NCBI RefSeq assembly: GCF_000005505.3
Contig: NC_016134.3
Span: 5,084,001 to 5,148,000 of the forward strand
From: Brachypodium distachyon
Taxonomy: Eukaryota > Streptophyta > Magnoliopsida > Poales > Poaceae
Length of the DNA stretch: 64,000 nucleotides
Direction of reading: 5' to 3'
Below are positions 25,932-37,035 of the stretch, one piece after another. A model generated the notes under the pieces. That model saw only the letters and a list, made by a program, of their open reading frames with translations. It made no database searches and was not told the origin of the DNA. Numbering within the stretch: the stretch's first letter is position 1; every line of letters begins with the position of its first letter. The position numbers and the translations under genes are program-made.

Positions 25932-28900
25932 CTAGAAAGTACTAGCACCTTCATTCACAATCTTATCACTTGCTTCTTCTCCATCAATCCTCCCAACTTC
26001 CTCTTTGCCACAGTCTTCCTTTCGTACACCTTTGGTCTGTCTGTAAAATGGGCCATAGAAATTAAGAATCTCCACGACAAAAAACAATTAGTAATTCAAT
26101 AAATACCTGATCGATAAACCACCACGTTCTGCTCCTCAATAAGATTGTCAACAAAATCCACTGCATCCTTCATTGGGCCTGAAGAATGTACTGAGTCAGT
26201 ATGCAAATCTGTGGGTTGATAAATTAATGGAATGATTCGACAACGTACATTGTGGTGTCTGATCAAATACAGGAGCAGCAGGACCTTGGAGATCGTAAAA
26301 GTCTCCATAACAACCTTCATTGTGATCTATATGACCATATTGTTGTTTTCGTTACACAAATTTTACAATTTCCATTAATAACCACTAATGATAACAATAA
26401 ACTAAAGTACCTACTAACACATGCTCCCCTGGAGGAGTGAGCAGGAAATTATTGACCAACTCATTCACATTGCCACAATTTGTACTTTTCGAACCTGCTG
26501 TACCTTCATTAACAACATCAGTTATCTTCTCCTAGCCATGTACTATTAAAATAAACAATCATCATAAGTCATTATCAATAATAAATTATGAGCCAAACAT
26601 AGTATATTACTGCTATTGCCATACCCTGAGACGATGATTGTATAGGATCAACAACGGGTGATACCACATGGACAGGTTGTTTTGTGCATAGTTCCTGAGG
26701 TTCTTCTGCAAAGATCAATTACGAAATGAGGGTCATATGTTATGGGTTCCATCTATTTCTATTCATCATCCAAATATAATAACCTTCTATACTTGGAAGA
26801 TTATCTCCTTCACGCTCGGTATGTTCTCCAGCCTGAATATCTTCCAGTACACTATTAATAATCACATCTTCATCAAATGTACATGCAAAATTACCTGCCT
26901 CACAGTTGGGCTTCTGGCTGCAGTCATCATTATCTTCGAACAAGTAAAACAAGCGTACTATGTCAGAGAAATAATGTACTCTCGGTCAAAAAAAGTTCTA
27001 ACGATTTTTTATGCTTAACACTTACTTGATTCAGAAGGTAAATTAGTGTTTGAAACTGATCCAACCACATCATGCTGAACATCTTCTTTTTTTTTATTGT
27101 CTTCACTAAACTGCTGTCATCGTGGACCCCTGAATCCAAATTTTTTGTCTTCACGTCTATACAACTGATAGACAAATTACACGAGACGGAAAGCGAACTA
27201 CCTGAATGCAATTTTTTTACCCAATCTCCTAGACCTGGGAACACATGGATTTCCTGGAGATGAAACACATGAGTCTTTCAAACCCAACCATAATCTATAT
27301 GACTGAAAAATTAAAACAGCATAGTTTAAGTACGTACCTGGCCTTCCAATCCTACCGTTGTCTACTTTTCGACCTTCTATTATAGGTTGATGCCCTTCCG
27401 TGGCTGAAATTTTATTTACAAACATACTCATTAAATGTTCCATAAGGTACCTCGAAGTACCTATTACAACTAACCTTCCGTACGACTGTCTCTATAATTC
27501 GTAGGTACGTCAACCTTAGGCCCAGTACTCTTGCATCTACAAAAAAACTATTACCCTGAGAACACATATTTTCAATTTTTGCTGTTATGTACAACTCAAA
27601 ATTATATGCCTGTATCATTGAACTAAAAAGACACCCCAACAAAAGTACCGTACCTTTGCGACGATTCGCTTCCTGAGTTTAATTCCCCTAAAATGGGACC
27701 ACAACATAAATTAATCCCTTCAGTAAACATATTTTCAAACACAAAAGCAGTTACCTTCTCCACCTCTCTTGTCTCTGACTTGATTCATGTTACTGTCCTC
27801 TCGAAGGTTTTCATCATTTGCAGATGCTCGAACTGAATAGTCATGTACGGTTAGTACTGTCTAACAGGTCCCGTACATTAAAAACATCCAGACAAAACTA
27901 AGGTACAAAATGCATGAAAGTACCTTCAGAGTTCTTCTTTGTAATAACTTTCTCCCTTTGCCATACACCACTGGTTTGTGGTAGCCGATTAGGTCTTTTA
28001 AACGGAGGGTTACCTATAAGAACATAATATCATGTAACTTCTTACACTACTCAAATGCGTCAACATGGAAAGGAAAATTCTGCCAACAAAATCACCTGAT
28101 GTTGCATCATCGTGAAACGAACGCTCTTTGCGATGAGCTGAGAAAAAATTGGTTACCACGGTTAGCAACACGAGTACTCATCTATATGTACCAACAAATG
28201 TACGTACCTTCTATCCCATGTACATGATGCGACGTATCCTCATCTGATTCATCAGATGAACTCTCGTTCTCCGAGTGGTGTGCTATTTTCTGTAGAAGTA
28301 GATTCTTCCTTTTCTGTATATCTTTCCTCAGGTCTTCGCTAAGATAACCATCTGCAGCATGATGATCTTCAACAACTGTCATAGCACGGGGCTTTGACAC
28401 CAGGGGTGTGCGGGCACCCCCTTTTTAGGTTCGGCAGAAGGCAACGGGGATCGCTTCGGCGATCACTGGCGGGGCCGATGCGCAGCCTGCAAAACACACT
28501 ACGGACACATGCACACACGTTTTACCCAGGTTCGGGCCACCCGGAGGTGTAAAACCCTACGTCCTGCTTGTCTGAGCTTGTATTATCGAAAGATTGAGTG
28601 TTTACAAGTTGCCGGAGGAAGAGTCCCGGGTGCTCTCTTTTTGGCTAAGTGCTCCTTGCTACTCTGAGCTAGTGCTAGTAATAAACTGTGTGTTGGACCA
28701 ACCAACGAGAAAACGAACCCTTTGACCGTTGGCGGGGGTCCTCCTTTTATAGCCAAGGGGATACCACAGGTGCCACAGTGCATAGATTACAAGTGGCGAG
28801 CAGGGAACTCGGGCAGCTCCTCCTTGGTGCGCTGGCAGACATGCAAATGCGCCAGCCCTACGGCTAGGGGTCTAATAGCCTATAAACTAGCTCTGGGCAG

Positions 28901-30449
28901 CCACTGTTTGCCTGACTAGATGGATAACCCCCTCCTGTCGGCTCATTAAATGTGTCTTGCGCTATACTCCTCGTCCTGGTGACCCTGCACACTGGGTGCC
29001 TGCCGCGCGCCCACGTGGCGCTGCCGCTCTGTTTGCTCGGCCCCGCCTTCGCAGCAGGAACCTGCGCCCGGGAACGCCTCCTCCTGGCGAGTTACCTCCC
29101 GGGTAGCACCCAGGCAAAAATATTCCCCGAAGCCCCGCTAGGCCTGCCGGGCTGGTAGCACATTGTCGTGGGCAGCTTGCACATTGCCGCCCGGGGTGCG
29201 ATCCCCCAGGGACCAAGCGATGTGAACCACGCGTCGTGCAGCCGTGGTACCCCGGGTGCCACTGGTGCGACAACAACTTTCATCAAAGCATCGAAACGCT
29301 TCTGTTTCCTAGATTGCCTATCGCTCCGGTACTTCCTTTTCTTAGAACTTTTTGACCCTGTTTCTATGCCTTCCCCTTTTGTTCCATCCTTGACTTGATC
29401 GTTCCTCTACAACACGTAATAGAAATATGAGAGATATTTTTTTTCTTTAGTACGTAATAACATGTCACGACATTTACCTTGCAATAACCGTACCACTGGC
29501 TCAAATGTACACTATGAGCATTCTTGTCCATACTGATGAACAAATCTAATTTTGCCTTATGGTAGGCCTTGATCCTGGGGAAAACATTTGCCATAGCTTT
29601 CCTCTCTCCAAAATATAGGGTATCCAAATAAAAAATCTGCACACAACATCATGTAATATAAACATTTTATCATCTGAACACTATGATGCTGCATTACGAA
29701 ATATTTACAATTCAAACTAACCTGAGATACAATGGAGCAACCACCTACTGTGCATGTCGAATAACGACTTCTCTTCAGTTCCTGAACCTTCCGAGCAGCA
29801 ATAGCTATAATATCAAGTACACACCTTCCGTAGTTCACTTGTTTCAACTTCTCAACACTGACCATGTAAGGTAATAGATATCTTGGCATCTTTGGCTCAC
29901 GATCTCTACAGTCAAGCATAAACGTGAATGCCATTATGACAATTCCTATTTGAAAAGCTTCTTGTTACTGCTTTGTGCTTTGTTCATCAAGAAAGTTTTC
30001 AACCACCCTCCAAACACTGGATAGTGTTAACTCCTGCACTCCTAGAGCCGTGCAAACTTCTTCGACTGTTTCTGCAGAATATCATCATCAATCACAGAAA
30101 TATGTTCGCCCTCTGATTTTACGCCTATGATGTCATGTACATGTGATGGGTACATGGGTACTCGAGTACCATCAGAGTACTCAAACTCAATAGGATCACC
30201 ATTTGCATCAGTCTGGTGCAAGCAGAAAAAAGAGAATTGATGATTCCATTGCTGCTTGGGCATTTCTGCCAACCCATCAAATGAAATCTCTTTCATCAGT
30301 AATAACTTGAAAGGATTAAATTTTGAGAAGATATCTTCCAAAACATTTGGCTTCTGACAGCCAAACAGTTTTGGATTCCAGATCTCATGATCAGGTAAAC
30401 TAATGCTGCGGCCTCTACTTCCACGTCCTCTGCTCACAGATGATACCAT
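25932..30449 (-). pseudogene. MULE cargo gene: PMD-like paralogue B, without Ulp1 domain
   Basis: This is a tandem paralogue of the gene at 19092-23613, collinear through its length. The start at 30449 gives MVSSVSRGRGSRGRS, then NPKLFGCQKPN, FSKFNPFKLLLMKEISFDGL and GTRVPMYPSHVHDIIG. A frameshift near 30060-30090 breaks the part equal to the VPEEMIEEVSRALGV stretch of paralogue A, and a TAA at 29965-29967 interrupts TKQ*QEAFQIGIV. Frames reopen with FMLDCRDREPKMPRYLLPYM, VEKLKQVNYGRCVLDI and FYLDTLYFGERKAMANVFPR. The linker exon is split by a solo LTR at 28377-29272. Removing it with one TSD copy restores FDALMKVVEDHHAADGY. Short acidic exons lead to a last exon ending SDKIVNEGASTF and TAG at 25932-25934. 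The repeated word GNVNELVNNFLLTPPG here matches GNVHDFINSFFLTPPG in A, showing common descent. Function is unknown. Confidence 0.75.
28377..29272 (-). mobile_element. Solo LTR (896 bp), family 1, in an exon of PMD paralogue B
   Basis: On the minus strand it starts TGTCGCACCAGTGGCACC and ends CTATGACA, like the plus-strand copy at 20040-21045. The 5-bp duplication is exact: ACAAC at 28372-28376 and 29273-29277. A minus-strand TATAAAAGG lies near 28742-28751. It lies in the same direction as its host gene, whereas the copy in paralogue A is antisense. Confidence 0.9.
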
Positions 30450-32265
30450 GTCTACCAAAACAAAAAAAATTAAACTCAACAACTATTTCAATATTAATTA
30501 ATCGTACCCATATATCAAATTGTACTTACATTCTATCTGGGTTACAAACGGTTGAAGGAATTATAAATCAGTACTGAAGTGATCACACAATTTGCTGTAC
30601 CTTAGAACATATCGCTATTTCATTCTAACGCGTACCTACGTGCGTAGTCCTAAAACTTGACGCTCTGCTTCTCGACCGTCCTCTTGACGGTGAGGGGACC
30701 ATATCTAATCGAAATTGTACCCATTTAGACATCCAGATTCAGATCAGTGGATTGTACACATTCACATATGAACTGTCCTTACTTTAGAAGTAACTGTATC
30801 CATTTAGATATACATTGCCAATCGAATAAGAAAGCTAACACAAGAAGGTACATTAAGGGACCTTGAATTGTAATTTATCATTTTTTGAATCCAAATCCAA
30901 GGTAATCAGAAACAAGTTGCTTAGTACGTGCTGTATCATTTTTTGAGAAGGAAATATTAGTATCTAAATTGACACATCTTAAACAATAATCCAGATTATA
31001 GTTTCTTCATATGCAAAAAATTCTACAAGGAATGGGAACAGGAATACCCAAAGAGAATACAAATTATTTGTATGGACAAATAAACTTGCATTGCTGATCC
31101 ATACAGGAAAACATTAAATAAAAGTACATCAATGTACTTTTAGTTCATAACCAACATATCTTAAACAACTAGCAGTCCAAATGAAAGAGGTACTGAAATG
31201 TACACCACATGGCACATGTGAACATAAACCATTAAGCCCTAATATGAAAAACGTACATGAAGGTATCTTAAAATATATAAAATTCGTTGCTAGTAATATG
31301 TACCTTGAGTACTTTGGTACACATGCACATAATATCACAACTTGGTTGGATAAAGTACCGTACGTACAACAGATAAAAAAACAAGAGAAACATAAAGCGC
31401 GCGAAGTTGTCTTCAAAAATATGTTTCGGCAGAAGTAAGAAGCATTAAGTACCCAAGATCCGTACAGATTTGTACTCAAAGAAACATCCATATAAGAAGT
31501 TCCATTACTGGGGGATAGTAGATGAAATCCAGCACAAGATTGCTAACAGGGGTTTGAGCCTTAATGAAGTAACAAATGTAGAAACAAAATCAAAAGGGGG
31601 AAGCATCTCCACTACCTGTTGGTAGGTTGCTTCTCGTCGGAGAAGATGGACTAAGCTCGCGATGTGGAAGAAGTGATAGCCAGAGCTCACCTAATCTGCA
31701 CGGATTCTGGATTCCTCGACTCCCCTAGGCCTCCGACTTCCTCTCTTCCCTGTCCGACGAGTCCGGGGCGTAATAATCCCTAAGTTGGTTCTGATGTACT
31801 GCCGGTACAAAGAAAACAGAGAGCCCAAATTTATGTATCCATATCTGGTGGTCCCACCGTACTGTTAGATTATTTTATGACATGAATGAAAAAAATATAA
31901 CAGAAGCTGAATTGAACGGCCTCGTATAGAATGTCAATACTAATTGTGATACATATTGGTTGATTCAAATACATGATTTCAACATTAATAAACATATTGG
32001 TTTATTGAAATCATAATAAGATTAACAACTCCAATTCAGGTTCTGAACAGAAATGTTGTTCTCTTCAGCAAACAAAGATTAATATTGGTACTGCAAAAAC
32101 AACCCCCAAATTAGTGCATCGCACTTAGACTCGATGCAACTCATTTTACAAAATGTTCCAACATTCCGAAGAACTTTGTACATCAGGGAACCTGAACGTA
32201 CACACATGTACTTCCAGGTACAAGCAAAATATGGTATTAACTCGCTACTTTGATCCACGAACAAT
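30450..32265. other. Upstream region of PMD paralogue B and downstream region of the acidic gene
   Basis: GTAC-rich, AT-rich sequence. The 31500-31790 part is GC-richer and is a candidate 5' UTR/promoter for paralogue B, resembling the position of 24540-24740 for A. The frames at 31129-31491 and 31181-31438 overlap antisense, have no recognisable features and are not called. Confidence 0.45.
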
Positions 32266-35200
32266 CTACTCCAGTTTCCTCCTTTTGACGTCTAGCCGAC
32301 ATGAGATACCTTGACGTCCACCGCTGACTCTGGTTGCACGTTCTGTGCTTGAACATGCATCGGAATCATTCCCAGCCTTCGCCTCAGGAGCATCTTCTTC
32401 CTTCTTTCCAAGAACGAGAAACATATCGTTGTCTCCAACCACAGCGTCTTCTTCTTTCACATGCACAAAGTAGGGTATAGCATCTGGATGAACAACATCT
32501 ACATGAAATTGGTACTCCTGCATACATATTTACTTATGAGCATTGCACAAATCTAAATCACAAGGTATAATAGAGAAGGGACTGATCTTTACGGGGTCGT
32601 CTTCCTCCTCCAAGTCGGACTGAAACTCTGGATCTTTATCTGAATCATCGTTCACCTCTTCGAAATCAGCCTCATATCCAGCCTCCTCCTGCGAATTGAC
32701 TTCAGCAGAAATAACCTAACAACAAAACGGTGAACTCCAAATTTGAAAACAATTGTACAGAGACGTGCTGTAACAGAAATGTACCTCCGAATGATCTGGG
32801 GAACGGCCATTGACAGAAGATGAAGAAGAAGGGTGAAGCGACCGCCCCCTTACCAGGGTTCGATCTCTGTGCTTATTTGTGCTAGTCCCTGGATCGACTC
32901 ACTAGCACACACAGTTCAAGATGTAATACCAAGATACAAAGGTCAAAAGTACTTTATTACATCATATCATCCAGAACTTAAATTGTACTTACAAACTTGC
33001 ATGACCTCTTAGGCCAGCATAAACAGATATCGTTTCAAAACCATGATAACATTGTATCACAAAACTGCAGCGGAAAGGTAGAGCAACAGGGCCTCATCTA
33101 CTCCCAGAGGAGAGAGCATGTTGGAATGTAACCACATGACCCAAATAACATCGACGAACCTCACTCTCCGTCTGATTCACCTGCATTATTAATTGCAGCC
33201 ACCAAGTGGTCAATACTTTTGAATGTATTGGCAAGTTCACCTGAAAGTTATAACAGATCCTACCAAGTATATGCAATTGAGGTATAGTGGGGTTCAGGCT
33301 TTATGGCATTGTAGCAAAACATAGTTTATCTTACTACAAGTGAATGTTACAATATTGTTAACTAATGGACACGGGGTAGAAACACCCATGCTCCTATTAA
33401 CCTAGAGCACATTGAGTAGAAACATCAAGTGCCCCTACCCTGTTCAAACCATTCATTTTATTTAAGAAGTTGGAATGAGTGAGACTTTCCTTACAGCCCC
33501 AATATCTAGTTGCTCATAATTGTCCGTAACCAGGGACACGGCTAAGTACTTAGTTTGACACTCTCAAGAGGTTGTACACATTCCCCACAAGAAATCGACG
33601 TGTTAATCCCTTCATGTCCTCCCGGGGGAGTAGCAACGACATCGACTTCAAGAATTTTCAGAACATGTTTGCCCAGACCACCTGAGGGGCCCACGCTCCC
33701 ACCTACACAACTACCTCAGTACAATCCCTCAGATCTGGGTTCACAATTCTTACTCCATCCAGCCAGAGCCCATTTAGCTTGTGGTTGTACTGGAAGCTAC
33801 TAAACAGGAAACTAGTCCAGTCTCTGATACCCCAGGTGGCATTCCACATTTCCGACGCAAGCGCTCCCCGAATCCACGGAAGAGACGTCCATGGACGATC
33901 CATCTCTGAATCCACGGAGACTCGACTCAGAGGGACCCATAGAAATGGACCTGACGTCGCATAACATCTCAAAATCTCAAAGCAGTCCACCCAGAATGGT
34001 TCATTAGGGTTGTTTTTGCCAAGTTTCCAAAATCACTCCACATCATCATTTCACATTTGATTGAGATTCCCTCCCACGTATACTAACATAGCAGGGCTAA
34101 GCAATTCTAATCACGATGGCTATTGGTGGAGGATTCATGGCAAAGGTAACCCTATAGCTAGTAGGTCAATCATAGCTACCATAAGTACGAGTAATAGTGC
34201 TATCAATGCATTTCTACAAACAACTCTAATGCATAAGTATTTAAAAACAAACAGTAATAGGATATGATCAAAGTGAATTTGCCTTGATAGCAGTTGGAGT
34301 TCAAACACTCGTCACAATCGCAAGGTTCACTCTCCGAGCATACTATACAATCAAACAAACATACACCCACATAAACACACAATCCAAACATGACAAAAGA
34401 ATGTATGCTATGATGCGATGCAAACATGCGACATGATTGGGTTTATTTTATTCGGGTGATCTACTGATGTTAAGCATAAGTATTTAAAACAAGTGCATTA
34501 GGGTTTTAAATAAAAGGCAAAGGTTCCAATGGACAGAGGATATTAAAACAAAATTTTGGGCACTGGTGTCATTCAAAAAGGACTTCTAAATAATTAGTTA
34601 TGAATTAAATGGTATTAAACACTATTCTGTAATTTGAATGTGATTCAAAGATTAAAATTTGAAATAGGACAGTGCCAAAAGATTCTATATTTCCTAAGGA
34701 TTCCAAAAAGGTGTGGATCATTAAATTTGGCCAAACAGATTTAAAGTTATGATCATTTGAAATAACATGGGCTTTTCTGCAAAAAAGCCATTTAATTATT
34801 CCGGAGAATTAAAATTAGATTTTCATTTTATTTAGCAGTGACACGTGGCACGTTCTCATTGGTTTGTACCGGTTCGTTTAAGTGAGATAAAAAGGATCTA
34901 ATCTACACCGTTGATCAAAGATCGGACGGACGTGGGGAGGTCGGGATCACCTAGGGTTCCGGCGAGCTTCTCCGGCGGCGGCGTGGGGTTCTCCGGCAAC
35001 ACGGGCGGCTCGGGGAAGGCACGAGTGCATGCGGCTCGTCGAGGCGAAGGCGGGGACATGGTCGGCGCGGCGAACCGGGGTCAGGGGCGTCGCCTAGGTC
35101 GAAGATGAGGCGGCGGCGCGGGCGGCGGACTCCGATGAGCTCGGGCGGCGGTCGGCGGGGTGCTGCAGCGCGCAAAACGAAGGGGGAAGCGCGTCAAAAG

Positions 35201-36145
35201 ATGCGCACGGTCTCGGGGGTCCCGAAAATTGAACCATGGCCGAGGTTGCCTCACCTGGTTGCCGGCGACGGGCGAAGACGCGGCGGCGGCAGTGGAGTGC
35301 GGCGGCGAGAAATTGCGGCGGCGTGGGCGCTTGCGAGCGGGGGCGAGAAGACGGAAAGGAGAGAGGGGGTCGCGGGGTTTAAATGGACATGCTCGGGGCT
35401 CCGAAAGAAGGACGGAAGAGGAGATTGCCGCGGAGACGGCGCGCGGCGGCGAAGAAGGAAGGCGGCACGCGTCGCGAGCGCCTTCCAAACGAGGAAGAAG
35501 CCCCTAACAAGTGGGCCCCACCAGTCAGCGGGTGCGGGCGCGGCGCGGGCGAGCGGCTGGGCTGGCAGGGCTGCGGCGCGTGCGAGGGATTGGGCCGGTT
35601 CGGCCTAAAGTGGCCGGGCCGATCCGGTTTCCTCCCTTTTTTTTTCTTTTACCCTTTTCTTTTTCTGCTTTTCTCATTTCTTTGATAACTTTTGATTTTG
35701 AACTCCAAATTTGTCCAAATAAAATCCAGAAAATTTGTAAAATCATGTTCTACCATGATACAACTTTTGGAAGTAGTTTCCCCTCAAAATAAAATATATA
35801 AAAATACATTTGCCCTATAAATGCCTTTAGGGCTATATATCTATTTAAATAAAATACTTTTTCAACTCCAAATAATTATCCAAAAATTATGGGATAGCTT
35901 ATATATGCATTAAACCCCTTTTATACATAAACCCTATTGGTTTGAAAATCCAAAGCTTAAATGGATGTAAACAAAATCTTTTAAAGCCTTTTGAGATTCA
36001 AAATTTGAATTTAAATATGCAATTGTGGCATGATGCTCATGGATGCAATGCACATGTAAAAGTTTGAAATTTTGGGATGTTACAAAGGGCTGAGAACTAA
36101 TGAATCTGAATCCAAAGATGACACTACAGGTGGTGATGCAGCCAT
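32266..36145 (-). pseudogene. Small acidic-protein gene of the MULE, split by a solo LTR
   Basis: Three exons read in frame once the LTR is removed: exon 1 complement(36090..36145 plus 32785..32833), exon 2 complement(32593..32715), exon 3 complement(32266..32517). They give a 159-aa protein. Exon 1 encodes MAASPPVVSSLDSDSLVLSP then a Ser run and NGRSPDHSE. Exon 2 is strongly acidic (EEAGYEADFEEVNDDSDKD). Exon 3 encodes EYQFHVDVVHPDAIPYFVHV and ends in basic RRKLE. Splice sites are GT/AG. The Asp/Glu-rich middle resembles linkers seen in the neighbouring PMD genes, but I recognise no domain and assign no function. The LTR lies in exon 1, after the codons for LVLSP, so this copy is broken. Its location between FAR1 and the PMD genes makes it MULE cargo. 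Confidence 0.65.
32834..36084 (-). mobile_element. Long solo LTR (3251 bp), Gypsy/chromovirus-like
   Basis: On the minus strand it starts TGTAACATCCCAAAATTTCA, the usual start of plant Tekay/Del-type Gypsy LTRs. It ends with a GGTCGCTTCA-type end (TGAAGCGACC on the plus strand). Exact 5-bp duplications AAGGG lie at 32829-32833 and 36085-36089. The interior contains a GC-rich segment at 34900-35640 whose long frames on both strands look like compositional shadows. No gag, protease, RT or integrase motif is visible, so this appears to be a lone LTR. Confidence 0.85.
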
Positions 36146-37035
36146 GCCTATTGCCTATTCTGTACGATGGTGGTCGAGAGAGGAGAATTACTTTGTATGC
36201 TGAATAGAGGAGAATGATAGAGCACAGATGTAGTGCCTTTTATGGAACCTAATTTCCCTCCCAGGAGATTCAATATGGCTTGGTCTTCTCCACTTCCTAC
36301 GTAGAGGTTCCCCCCAGAACATATATTTCAAACGAGGAGGACCCACCGCCGTCTAAAAAAATCTCTATCCAATTCAGAAAAGGTATTTACAGTAGTTAGT
36401 ACTCATAGTTGCACTATAAAACTTTGTACATGAACGTACATTTGGGTACATCATGCTTCAGGACATGATGATTGCGTTTGTACTAAGTACATTGATAATT
36501 AGGATACATCATAAAAGTTGAGATGTTTGGTCGTAGATGAAAGTAAAGGCATGTGAACGTAAAGCACATGACGATTGCACACACGATAAGTAAGTAAATC
36601 CTTTTTTAGCATCTGAAGTAACAATAGTACATCAGTAATAAGATGGATACGAAGTACATGGTACACATATTACATATTACTATATAGTTATTCTATTTAA
36701 CCGATAGTTTTGCCCAGAAATTATTTTGAGTACAATTATGTAGTACATGACGGAACATTTGGGTACATTACAAAATGGACTATATCCTCTTCAAGAAGCA
36801 GTCTCTCCAATAGAGAACCTCATCCGTATTGGTACATGGTACAAACAGAAGAAACAAGTAACAACACCTCAATTTACTTGCATGCAGTATTGAAACATCC
36901 ATTACAAGGTTAACCACATCCATTGAGAACAACATAGTTTTGAAAATTGAAAAATGACTAGTTTCGTTCAACAAAACATAAAGTTCACGTACTACCATTT
37001 CATAAACACAATAATATTACACGGTGCTACAACAT
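36146..37035. other. Spacer between FAR1 and the acidic gene
   Basis: AT- and GTAC-rich. It contains a degenerate copy of the ACAATAGTACATCAGTAATA repeat word (about 36620) also seen around 25200-25500. No gene was recognised. Confidence 0.5.

Noticed and set aside
31129..31491. 120-aa minus-strand frame and overlapping 85-aa plus-strand frame
   Set aside because: No domain or homologous counterpart in the parallel position upstream of PMD paralogue A; likely chance frames in AT-rich DNA.
34911..35685. Long GC-rich frames (up to 167 aa) on both strands
   Set aside because: They lie wholly inside the solo LTR, are Arg/Ala/Gly low-complexity and overlap each other; treated as compositional artefacts.
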